Source of the DNA: Polytrichum commune
Taxonomy: Eukaryota; Streptophyta; Polytrichopsida; Polytrichales; Polytrichaceae
Assembly (NCBI GenBank): GCA_950295325.1
Contig: OX485805.1
Coordinates: 27,143,501 to 27,207,500 of the forward strand
DNA: 64,000 nt
Direction of reading: 5' to 3'
The notes under the pieces were generated by a model. That model was not told where the DNA came from and did not search any database. It was given only the letters and a program-made list of their open reading frames with translations. The position numbers and the translations under genes were made by a program. Below, in pieces: positions 1 to 10,805 of this stretch; position 1 is the stretch's first letter; each line of letters begins with the position of its first letter.

Positions 1-377
1 GTGGTAAAAATTTACATCAATAGTAAAAAGATATAGCACTACATAACTTCGAATAGTAAGTGATACTAAATACCATATATGATGTACTCCTACATTGTTT
101 ATGGTATTTAGTGTCATGTACATTATTTGCGAAGGGCTTAAACTAGATGTCTAGAGGACTCCAAGTGTCACGCCTGCTAATTGCAAATATGATACCATTC
201 ATCAACATAAGTTTCTTTCTAAAACTAAAAACAATAATATCTACATTATGACAATTAGAGTAGCGCATTGGGATACTCTAGATGATAGTTTAGTATGTAA
301 GGGGAAGATCTCTTTGAGCGTACTAATGGTAAGTGTCATGTGTTTACATTATAGTATGCAAGAGGGAGATACTCTAA

Positions 378-742
378 GGGCCGGTTTACACTACGGTGGA
401 GAAGTCCACCGGTCATGAAAAAAAGGGCGTTTCTCAATTGTGATTGGTTGAAAATGCAACTCTTGACCGGTGGGTGTTTACACTAGGTGAAGAAAACAAT
501 GTTGGTGAACTTTTCTCATGGATGATAAAATGACATGTAGGCGGCACTTTTTGGAGTTGGGCTTCTCCGGCCTCTTGAGGCCGGACAAGAAACTCCTCCT
601 CCGGAGAAGCCCAACTCAATAAAAATATTTTATTGCCTTTAATTCTTCTCCGGCACATCCACCATTTGCCTCATATAACCATGTCTTGGCCAAGCATTCT
701 TGACCGACCGGAGGCCTTCTCCACCGTAGTGTAAACCGGCCC
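378..742. mobile_element. PIF/Harbinger-like MITE inserted in the foldback arm, TSD TAA
   Basis: This 365-bp element has near-perfect terminal inverted repeats of about 27 bp: the left end begins GGGCCGGTTTACACTACGG and the right end is its reverse complement. TAA sits on both sides (375-377 and 743-745). The other foldback arm (near 1900-1915) shows the corresponding uninterrupted site with TGA in place of one TAA, so the 3-bp duplication is supported internally. TIRs beginning GGG with a TAA duplication are typical of PIF/Harbinger MITEs. It has no coding capacity; the 74-codon minus-strand frame inside it is chance. Relatives lie at 4745-5271, 21903-22366, 22800-23050 (partial) and 62345-62740. 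Confidence 0.85.
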
Positions 743-881
743 TAAGCATGCTAATGGCAAGTGCTATTGGTGTACACTTTAGTCAACTTATAGACCATTG
801 TGTAACACATGCATGCACCTTGCAACACTATTGAACATACTCATGCCAAGATATTAGTAAACGCACTTGAACGCCAAGTGT

Positions 882-1105
882 CATGAGGTGACAATCATGA
901 TGAAATTGTTGGTCATTAGTGTAACCTAGCATGCACCTCAAAATAGGGTAAGTGACACTTTTATGCATGTGACACTAAATAAAGTAGAAGTACACCATTT
1001 ATGGTATTTAGAGTCACATGCGTAATAATGTCACTTCCTCTATTTTGAGGTGTATCGTAGGTTACACCGATGATCAACAACTTCACCATAATTGTCACCT
1101 CATGA
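882..1105. mobile_element. Short palindromic MITE-like hairpin
   Basis: The ends are CATGAGGTGACAAT and ATTGTCACCTCATG. The match continues inward for about 75 bp per arm (GTTGGTCAT/ATGATCAAC, GTGTAACCTA/TAGGTTACAC, CACCTCAAAATAG/CTATTTTGAGGTG), with a loop of roughly 60 bp that itself holds ACTAAATA/TATTTAGAG. It lies at the inner edge of the foldback's left arm and shares the CATGAG border word with it, so it is either a nested insertion or part of the parent's loop. No coding potential is visible. Confidence 0.7.
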
Positions 1106-1766
1106 CCAGAGTTTGGGAAGTTTTTGAAGCCTTAGTGGCTAATTGCCGGTAGTTGCTACGAAGGGTCGGATTTTTTCCAATTTACATCGGCAAGAGCCGG
1201 TCTTTTGTAAAATCAATCAGCCAATTGCCTATATTTTCATATTTTCATTGGCCAATATCTGATTAAATGGAATTCATATCGGCACTAATTGTTTTAAAAA
1301 TGTATGAAAAGTTATTAGAAATCATTTCTTAGTACAAAATCTTGAATAAGTGAAAAGAAAGGCATGTTCAAAACTTTAAATTTGAAGAGTTAATATCCTT
1401 GACAGGAATTGAACCTAGCAATGCCTTCACCGCTTGAAGGCCAAGGGTCCCCCAATTCTTCATAGAAGCAATTGGATTTGGTCATGGAAAGGTTGCATTA
1501 TTCAAGAAGTTTAAGGTTTAGGGTACTTCCTCAAGTGCATCATCAGATGCCCCAGACAAATAACGCTCTGGATGCTTCCGGCTGAAATCCAGTAACTCAC
1601 AAGAAGAATCGGCTACATTTCCGGGACATTTTTTGGTCCATCGGCTAATTGCCGGAGGATTGAAATTACAGTCGGATTGCCATCCGATGGTTGGAAATTT
1701 GGACCGGCCATGAGGGAAAATCCATCGGCTAATAATGAACTAGCCGTCGGTTTTCCCCGAACATAG
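1106..1766. other. Foldback spacer, no gene seen
   Basis: There is no reading frame of note. The words GGCTAATTGCCGG and ATCGGCTAAT recur near both ends (about 1135-1260 and 1610-1745), partly inverted. A minus-strand stretch around 1395-1450 has a GGTTCAATTCC word like a pol III B box next to a 7-bp stem, but it does not fold as a tRNA. Confidence 0.5.
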
Positions 1767-2289
1767 CTCATGACACTTGGCGTGCAAGTGCGTTTCCCAA
1801 CATCTTGGCATGATCATGTTCAATAGTGTTGCGAGGTGCATGCATGTGTTACACAATGGTCTACAAGTTGACTAAAGTGTACACACATGACACTTGCCAT
1901 TAGTATGCTCAGAACATCTCCCTTTCGCATACTAAAATGTAAACACTTGACACTTGCCCACTACTATGCTCAAGAAATATCAACCCCTTGCATACTCAAA
2001 CGCAAAACTACCATCTCAAGTATCCCAATGTGCTACCCTAAATATCATAATATGAATAAAATTTCACTTACGAAGCTACTTATGACAACGAATAGTATCA
2101 TATTAAAAATCAGCGGACGTGACACTTCAAGACCTCTTGGCATCTAGTTTAGGCCCTTCGCGAAACAACGTATGTGACACTAAATACCATAACCGGTCTA
2201 CTCAGGTGAAGAGTAAAAAAACAACTACATTATTATTGTTTCTGATGAAGAGCTCGAAGTAGGGTAAAGTAGAAGATGGAAACCTCAGC

Positions 2290-3615
2290 AGCTGATGAGT
2301 TTCCGTGTAACAAAGGAACACTAGAGTCCAATGAAGGAGGAGAACCAACAGCTAGTTACAGATATTACATATAGTTACATATATATATATATATATATAT
2401 ATGATACAGCTATGTTACTATGTTATCATAGTTACAGATGAACCGGTTGAGTTTGAGAAACAACCGGTGGACGTTCAAGATTTCAAAGGAAAGTACCCAT
2501 CGTTTTAAAAGAAAAAGAAGATAGAAAATACACCTCCAATTAATAATAAAAATTAGAAAATCGGACAGATGTCAACACGTAACTGGTTGCACTTGGAAAG
2601 ACGAGGATCTCGGCCGATTATAATGCCCAAAAATCTCCCCTGGGACACTGCCAGAGTCCCGCCTGCCATGTAACTTAACACATGCAGCAGCAGCAGCAGC
2701 GTGTTGCTCCATGACTCTCTCAATGCACGCAGCTCCATAGCAGGATGATGGTGCTCATGATGTGCCTGCATAGTTCGCCTCTCCAGTGCCCAGGAAGATT
2801 TTAGGGCCTAAATCGGTCAAAATCCTCGTGTTTCCACGCGCATTGATCGGGGAGATTTTTGACCATGACCGGTTGAGATCCTAAGGTAGGAATACCATAA
2901 CCCGTGAGAATAAGGTGATTCGCATTGAAGATCTGGTCTGACAATCATGAGATAATTAATTTCCCAAGATAGACGAAAAGGATTCATGAAGAATGCAAGT
3001 TGTTTCATATTTTTCTGCCCTATACAAAAAAAATGCTACAACTTTTCAAAGTGGAAAGTTTGTCCAACCCACTACTCGTTCACTAGATTCTCCCTACACC
3101 GAACATGGTAATCCGCATTTCCATACAGAACATCGCCTAAATCGGTTACCTCATGAGTACATTAACACTTGATTCCCATTGGCTACACTAAGTGTACACG
3201 CATTGATGTTGCCGCTGAGCCATGATCCGTTTTAGAAATGGCACTTCACCATTATGACGGCGGTTTAGTGCACGGCTAAAGAGTGGTTAACGGGTTGAGT
3301 CCAACCGGTTACATGTTGACATCCTCCGGTTTTCCTTTATTAAATTGGGGTATATTCTATACATTCCTCTAAAATGATTGGTGATTTTCTTGCAGTCTTG
3401 AACTTCTACCAGTTATTCCTCAAACTCAACCAGTTCATTTGTAACTAACTGCCAGTTCTCCCCGATCATTGTTTCCATGTCCCACCGAATATGTTCCAGT
3501 TGTGATCCTTCAGCTTTTCTTTATTAACTTGAGGCAAATTCCATCAGTTCTTTCTAAAATGTTCGGTAATTTTCCGGAATTTGAACCAGTTATTTCTCAA
3601 ACTCAGCCGGTTCGC
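2290..3615. repeat. Inverted pair of family D repeats, right side duplicated
   Basis: About 2430-2610 (GAACCGGTTGAGTTTGAG, later ATGTCAACACGTAACTGGTT) is the imperfect reverse complement of about 3300-3470. The right side is repeated in tandem at about 3500-3615: both copies contain CTTTATTAA, TCTAAAATG and CTCAAACTCA. A third locus with the same words is at about 40475-40680. This looks like an old long-TIR element or two inverted insertions. The loop (2610-3300) contains a (CAG)5 run at 2684-2700 and no credible gene. Confidence 0.55.
2379..2402. repeat. (AT)n microsatellite
   Basis: An uninterrupted AT dinucleotide run of about 24 bases lies inside a family D repeat. Confidence 0.95.
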
Positions 3616-3630
3616 CTAGAACTACGCTAC

Positions 3631-4000
3631 ATATGATATTTAGTGTGGTATGGTATTTTGTGTCACTATGGTAACTTTTCGGATGACGTTGCTTATGAGT
3701 AAGTGAACAAATACGGTCATGGTTGATGGATGAGTTCATCCATTGGCCAAAACCCTACCTTCTCGTTTCAGCAACTTGTGATGAAATATTATCATGGATG
3801 ATTGAAATCTGGATGGAAAACCACTTGGTTAGTGACAGTACTTTCAACACTGTAAATCTATAAATCCTAACTTTTTTTACAAGGAATGACAAGTAATGTT
3901 GGCTTAACATTTAGTGTTGGTAACATAACACCGCCGTGTTACAATTAGTATTGAGCAGGACAATTAGAATTGGCGACACTAACAATCATGTTTAGTGTAG
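3631..4000 (+). mobile_element. Family B dispersed element
   Basis: This roughly 370-bp stretch recurs as a reverse-complement copy at about 60699-61092 and as a partial copy at 49744-49870. Shared landmarks are TATGGTATTTTGTGTCA, TGGTAACTTTTC, TTCATCCATTGGCCAAAA and CATGGATGATTG. The outer parts contain ATTTAGTGT-type words seen at other element ends in this window. It is probably a non-autonomous DNA element. I did not find a clear target duplication. Confidence 0.55.
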
Positions 4001-4307
4001 CAGTCAGTTTCCCCCTTTCATTGCTCATCCATTGCACCTCTCTCCCGCATTCACCTATAGTAGATGAGGCTAATCTGGTTAGCTTCCTTAATCGGACACT
4101 TGTTTTTGGCTCTTAATTGGTGGTACATTCGTTTTAATTTGGTGGGTGAGTAAAATATGATGATTTAGCCGTCGCCTTGATGATATTTGGGTTAGTCACC
4201 TTTGCAAAAAGTCAAATTACACCCACCATCCTCTATAATTAGGAGTGCTATCCCCCAAGCTATGACACGCTTGATTTTTTGTGTCCGAGGTGGGAAAATT
4301 AGGAAGC

Positions 4308-4740
4308 GGCATGTGACTCTGAGGTGCCGACCAACTTGTATTATGAGTATTCTATGATGAAAAGAAAAAAAATTGGCAACATTTTATCTTACATGTGACC
4401 ACTTTAGAGACATGACACAACCAATATTGGCATTAAACTTGGTTTTCATTGGCAAATGGCCCATGTAGAATTTGTTAATGATGTTGTCCACTTACACATC
4501 ATTGAACGACAAAAGAATCCCCCCCCCCCCTATAACACCACATTGGGAACCAAATAATCTTTGATTATGGAGCCTAGATCAACACCTTCCTCAATTTTGC
4601 TTCAAGCGATTTCAAATTCTTTGGTCTTGATTTACAATTGTTGACCTAGTCAAGCTTCTAATGCACAAATCCATTGGCTAGATGACTCCACGAAGTTGGA
4701 GGTGTCTACACTAGCCTCATCTACCTTACCTAAGATGAGC
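4308..4740 (+). repeat. Family E dispersed repeat, copy 1 (with C12 run)
   Basis: It is collinear with 30634-30990. Both have GAGGTGC(C/T)GACCAACTTGT, CCAATATTGGCATT, CCATGTAGAATTTG, then a long C run (4519-4530 here, 19 C in the other copy), ACACCTTCCTCA and a CTTACCTA end. It adjoins the MITE at 4745. No coding frame is preserved. Confidence 0.65.
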
Positions 4741-4744
4741 TTAA

Positions 4745-5271
4745 GGGGTCATTTACACACGTGACCTTAAGTGACCACAAGAAAAAAAATGGTTCATGAT
4801 CTATTGTGGTCATGGTCGTTGGTCCAAAGACCACGACCAAGAGAGAAATCCACGCCACATTTTAAAAGCCTTGGTCATGTGTTATAGTGTACAACAAACT
4901 TAGACCGGGATGTAGTGTTTTTAACAAAAATGACATTTATAAACTGACTAAATATAATATTAAAATTAGATCTTTAAAGTCTAAATTTTCTTATATAGAT
5001 TTTTTTCTAACACGGTTGGCCTTATTTTCCACTGAGATAACATGTTTGGGTTTTCTCACCACAAAATATGGGTAATTATCGAACATTATCCATTTCTAGA
5101 CATGTAGGATTCCGTGTCATTTCCATGTCACTTTCTCATCCTTTTTCTTAAATGCTCACCCATGGTCACCAAGTTTGAATTGAAGTGGGATTGCCACTGA
5201 TCTCTTAATCAATGAGAGATTTTTTGAGAGAGGTGTGGTCATGCTCATTGGTTGCTAGTATAAACCAACCC
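4745..5271. mobile_element. Diverged PIF/Harbinger-like MITE, TSD TAA
   Basis: TAA flanks both sides (4742-4744 and 5272-5274). The left end reads GGGGTCATTTACACACGTGACC in part, and the right end in reverse reads GGGTTGGTTTATACTAGCAACC in part, matching at about 13 of 22 positions. The plan agrees with the element at 378-742 but the sequence is older and longer (527 bp). Internal GTGGTCATG words also pair in inverted fashion. It is non-coding; the 62-codon frame inside is chance. Confidence 0.6.
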
Positions 5272-8200
5272 TAAGATCAGGTAAATGGTGCTAATAGCAA
5301 CACACCACCCAAAACCAACACCATATGTAAGCTATGTGGGCACAAGGAGGTCACTAGCTATATACTTTTGTAAACTACGTGCAGTCGGGAGTTATTCAAA
5401 GGTGGGCTATTTATCCAAACTTCTTGAGTAATTGGCACCCTACTAGCAGATAACATGGCACTTTGAGATATTTTTCAAGACCCTATGGGTAAATATTATA
5501 TACACCATGAGCTTATTTTATGGATTCTATTTTATTTGTAAAATGTACCATTCATCAAATTTTGAAATATTGATGTAAATTAAGATTAATTTGTAACAAA
5601 ATGGCAACCATACATTAAAGGAACTTTCAAATAATAGAAATTGTGCTCAATGCCTAGAATTGTTGGAATTTGGTGTGGTTATCTTCAAAAACTAGAACAA
5701 AGGATTAGATGGTTCTCACATTCAAGTAATGTGTTTTTAAAATTTTAAAAAACAAAAATAGAATGAACCTACAAGATGAGTCAAAAATCCAAAAATATTG
5801 TATGCAAAAAAATTAAATGCCCAATAATATTGTCTACAAAGGGCAAGTGTTAAAGCTTGATTAGTAGCAATGCAATCCTTACAACTATGATTTTCCCACA
5901 AATTCATCTAAGCTTTTGGCATCTACATCATCGAGCAAATTATCTTCCTAACTGGATCATTATCCATCCGTCCCATTTGATATAATTGAATTTGCATCTA
6001 CCCACTTACAGTTTGTTCAGTCATGGTGGGATTTGAGGTAGGGGGGAAATAATACATCTTGATTTCAAAGGTCGGGCATGGAAACTCCCTTTTTAAATGC
6101 GGTTTGTGGTCTCTTTCAGGACGTCAACGAGTTGCCTACACAATTCCCATTTTGTGCCAAATTTCCTCCCCGCCATTGAAACGTGCCCACTCCATCATGT
6201 ATCACTATCAGCTCTTTGGAAAATTGAAGTTGGGGTGTTGTTTCTTGGGTGGTCTCCCTATGCAAAATTTCTTGGCAGCTTTAATTGTTGAAGAAATTCT
6301 AGTTGAATTTATAAAAACAAAAAAGACGTCCACATCATACCCCAATTCGACCAACATGGAAGTGGGCGAGGAGGAGGCGTTAATGCAATCATCATTGTTA
6401 TTGAAGTAGATTGAAATTTTTTAACTCGCGTAAGCCTGTCCTTGGACAAAAACAGGTTGGCATTAAGTTGAAATACCAAAGTGGCCTTGAAGATTTGATG
6501 TCCGTCATATTGCATTGTCGGCGCAACTTTTACAACTCTAGTTTGGATTCTCCAAATACTTCCTCACAATCTAACATATTTGAAATAACATGTCGTGTTT
6601 CATCCTAAATAATGGGTAGAGGAATCACAATCTCCGCCACAACTTCATTTTCCATCACTCCCTTAGAGTTTACATTCTCTTCTTCCATTTCAGCCCTCAA
6701 AACTTCAACATTACCACCATCCACCTCCATAGACTTACAACTCGGTTTGTACGCTTGATGAGTTGGATTGGCTCTCTTTGAGTCCACGGACTATGGAACC
6801 ATGTTTGCCGTGAAGAGGGGGTTGCAACTTGTATCTCAAACTTGGTTAGCCTTGTGTCAAACTTGCAAATCTCTTTGCAAGATCCAAAGCTAGGTCACAT
6901 GAAACCCTTCACAATCCAAATAAATCCACCAATAACACTAAACTTCCTCAAAAGCACACACAAGACTTAGGGCCCATGACTATTGCACTTCAAGCACTCT
7001 CATTGATGGGAGAGGCGAAGCCAGTCTATGTTCACTTCACACTACACTTGAGATACCAATGGAGTAATTGAATGCAAAATATGTGTAAAGTCTACATGAA
7101 TTTCTACATGGTATCAAATGGATCATATTTCATAGTCACTTGGATTATTTTCAAATACCACCTCTTGGAGGTAGGCCTAACACAAAATTGGAGACCATGG
7201 CACTCCAAAATCTCACAATTGTTGGTTTGTTATATTTCATAATGTGCGAGGACCTTGCATGAATGGAAATTCCTTGAAATAGCACTTGGTTGAGGGCCTG
7301 GTCACATATGATTTCACACTACACTTGAGGGCTTGTGACCACACTACATGATTTTGGAAGTGTCTTGGGACAACCTTTGGACACTTCTTTTTAGCTCTCA
7401 CAGTTTCATGGTCAAGTCTCTTGGCTCGTGTGTGAAGTGACCCTAAACCAAGATATCCAATGCCAACTTCTAAATTGGATGACTTTTAGTCAAATGAGGC
7501 AATTTCTCATCCAATCAAACACATTGATTGAACGTCACATAAAGCCTTCGTTCATCCAAACATTACATACCTTGCTTTATTAATAAAAATCAAATACCAC
7601 TTATATTTTCACCTACCTTATTTTAGATACAATATTGTATGTGTCATTTTATCCAAGCTAAAGTAATTCCAAAATTTGTATAAACTTTTGCTCTATTGAA
7701 TAAAAAGTACCTTATATTTTTTTCTCACTTGGTTTAATAAAAATGTGACAATGACCTCCCTGTGTATATGAGTGTTATTTGGTTTATTTTCATGTTTTCT
7801 AACTTCCATCGATAAAATTAGACAACGAAAGTTGTGTTGTACTAGGAAATCTAGGATGAAGAACATGATTTAGTTTTGGTTATAAGAAGCGCATGTCTGT
7901 TGATTCCTTAACATAATACATATTCTTCCAAGGGCAAAGGCAAGATTTTGACCTTGGGAAGGGGGGGGGGGCTCACCTCACAAGGTAGAGCATGCTAAAA
8001 TCAACACCCCACCTAGAATCAACATCCTAAAATATTGCACAATAAGTACACATTGATGATGAGTTTGTCCACCACCTTAACATCAGCCTCCCATGTTGGT
8101 TTTGGGTCATTATCAGAACAAGTTCAAACCCATATCACGTTTGCAAACAAAACTCTAATAGAACAAATTTTGGTGTGTTGCAATCCTTTGTCAATTGCTA

Positions 8201-10490
8201 ATAAGAGGGGTCAAACTTTTTCATTTAGTAATTAGTATTATTAGGTTCAATGAGTAAAGTAGATGGTGTCAAAACCATCACTTTAAGCATTGAGTGTATC
8301 TACTATGTAGATGAAATCTAAGGTGTTTCTTGTTAGCAATTGGCATAGCCTTGCAATGAACCAAAGTATGCCTTGTTTAATTCTATTTGCACTAGTTACA
8401 AGAGTTCAGAGTTTTATTGGTAGATGGCCCAAAGAACCAACATGAGAGCATGATGTTTATTTGGTGGGCATCCTCAAAACTAATATGCCATATTGCGCAA
8501 GATTTTAGAGTATTAGTTTCAGCATGCTCTACCTTATGTGGTGCTTCTTCATTGGACACCTATTTGAGTGGTATGTGCAAAGGCTCGTGGGTAAGAACAT
8601 GCACCAAAATGACATGTGTTATAAAAAGATAGTGGACGATGCGTACAAAATACAATAACTATTCTAGGTTCACAATTGGAAGGGCCCAAGCAATTGAGAT
8701 TGTGAAACCCACACTTGGACATACTATTATAACTTTTGTATCTCAATCATGCTTTTGAAACTTGGAATAGAAACCTTTGTAATTGACAATTCTTAATAAC
8801 TGAATGAGACAATTCTAAATATGATTCCACAACCCAATTTGTTTATGGAGTTGCAAGTGCCCTTGATGAGGCCACATATTTTAGGGCCATTTGTCAAGCA
8901 ACTATGGGTGAGATACTTCCTGAAAAACATTACATCGAAGGTAAGTGCACCTATTTCGCTACGTGACCCACTTTAGACATTCAAATTCAAAAATTAATAG
9001 ACATGTTGCATATGTTACATGATCCCCCCCCCCCCCTTCCCAATAAATAAAAAAATTAAAGAGAAAAAATCAAAGGGGAGGCATAGCATGCCCTTTATGT
9101 ACACATTCACCGTTTAGAACATTATGACATAAATGTGGGTAGGGCCAAGGATTTGTCAATTTTAAACTTCAATGAACCATACATAAGGCAATATAAGCAT
9201 GTGTGGCATGTCATTCATATGCTTGCTATGGTTCCTTGCAAGAGGTTTGACTTCTTACGGTGTTCAAAAATTTCAAAAAAGAACTCAATCGGTTAGCAAA
9301 TCTTACACGAATTCAATGCCATAGGAATGAGGTAAATGCAACATATGTCAATTTGCACAAAAAAATTCAAAGAGCACGTATGCAATCTTCTTGAAATGGT
9401 TACATAGGTGTGCACATAGTGATTAGTGTTGAGTGGGTGTCGAGCATTGACTATACAGCTATCCCAAGTTTCAATCAATGAACCATTGTATGGACACCCC
9501 CAAAAACACAAAGTCATTGCGGTTTACCGCACCTCAAGTAAAAGACTTGCCATTGAAGATGGCTGGTGATCAACTATCCCAATCTCTAGAGATAAAACAT
9601 TATGCCACTTTTCTAATGATGTAGCAGAAAATGAAGCACAATTTTGAGTTGGTGTCCCCTCTATAACTCCACTGGGGAATAGGTTTCCTTCCCTGCTTCA
9701 AAATGAGGTATTGGGTAATTTGAAGTCTTTCTTCCAAATTGGGTCATCAAGTTCGATATTAGCCTACACCTTGCTGAGGCCACTGCACCCCGTTACTAGA
9801 GAGAATTAGCCTTTTCGCCACCACCTTCATGTACCTTGAATCAATGTCATTTATTTTTAGACTGATATTAGAAGCACTTTGTTTAGAAGAATGTTTGAAT
9901 GTTTGAATGCTATTTTACACTCAAAAGCAGATGTTTGAATGCTAGGCTGGTATTTAAGTAACACATGTCTACCTTAGTGCTGGCTAGAGTAGTGATTTAG
10001 CTGATCAGTTAAGCCCCATCCACAGCTGCAATAGAGGCACCATAAACATTTGTTGCAACCAGAATGACGAAGATGACCAATTCTGGGAAGAATGTGGATG
10101 AGATGCTGGACCAATTCTGGAAGGAACGTGAATTTCACCCAACAATTCAGAACATATTCGGAAGTGCCCAGTTAATAATATTCATGCATGTCTACAAAAT
10201 CATCTTCCCTCACCCGACTCATCTTGATATATGCAGTTTAGCTATATCATGAACAAATGATCATAGACAGTCAGGTACATGTTAAATGGTCACCGCAGTA
10301 AGACTCTCCTCATTTTGCATCCCCAAATGACCCAGCTCTAACATGATTACAACTGCAAGATAGCTCTAATTTTACATTTTAGATTGAATAGAAACATGAA
10401 ATCTAAGACTCTTTCATTTTACTTCCATTGCCCATAGAGATTGCATGCCTTTGTGGTGATTAGCACACACAAAAACCTTGGAAGCATGGG
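5272..10490. other. Gene-free AT-rich stretch
   Basis: Only short chance frames are present. Two homopolymer tracts stand out: G11 at 7961-7971 and C13 at 9024-9036. A partial family R copy lies at about 8550-8760. The 116-codon frame at 6059-6409 and the facing minus-strand frames show no motif or coding signature that I recognise. Confidence 0.5.
8550..8760 (+). repeat. Partial family R repeat
   Basis: It shows the family R words GGACACCTATTTGAGTGGTATG, AAAATGACATGTGTTA, a GACGATG(T/C)G word and a TAACTATTCTAGGTTCA word in order, then diverges before the usual G run. Confidence 0.5.
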
Positions 10491-10805
10491 TTCAGCATTC
10501 ACAATATGAATGTTTGATAGTTGAAATGTTGAGAAGTATTTTACAGGTGTCAAAGATCAATACGTGTTTGATAAAATGCATACATACAGAATGAGCATAC
10601 TGTGTGGCCACAATCAGCACTTGATACAATACCAATACTGTAAGGGAAGCCCAAGCTGATAGCTCTATGACTTGAAACAGCAGCAACTGCTTGAGATAAA
10701 GGTACCAAGGGCCTGGTGGGGAATATGTTAGTAAGACTCTAGCTTCTCCTAACCAACTCAATATGAAACATAGGAGAATCTCCGGATTCCTGGGAAGCAA
10801 GTCAC

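Larger units (their letters stand above)
98..2194. repeat. Long foldback element, arms 98-887 and 1767-2194
   Basis: Sequence 98-377 plus 746-887 is the imperfect reverse complement of 1767-2194. Both arms carry the outer motif ATGGTATTTAGTGTCA, then GCGAAGGGC, an AAACTAGATG stretch, a GCACATTGGGATAC-like stretch and an inner CCAAGTGTCATGAG. Removing the 365-bp MITE at 378-742 and its extra TAA makes the arms about equal (422 and 428 bp). The spacer holds a second hairpin and a stretch repeating the word ATCGGCTAAT. Such symmetry fits a foldback or long-TIR DNA transposon relic. No transposase reading frame is present. The outer ends are uncertain because a short AAATACCAT/ATGGTATTT inverted pair (about 63-112) lies at the left boundary. 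Confidence 0.75.

Noticed and set aside
378-742. 74-codon minus-strand frame inside the MITE
   Set aside because: It is wholly contained in a non-coding transposon with no known motif.
1395-1450. Possible minus-strand tRNA with GGTTCAATTCC
   Set aside because: The A-box-like part is too close to the B box and no acceptor stem or normal anticodon arm forms; at best a degraded SINE piece.
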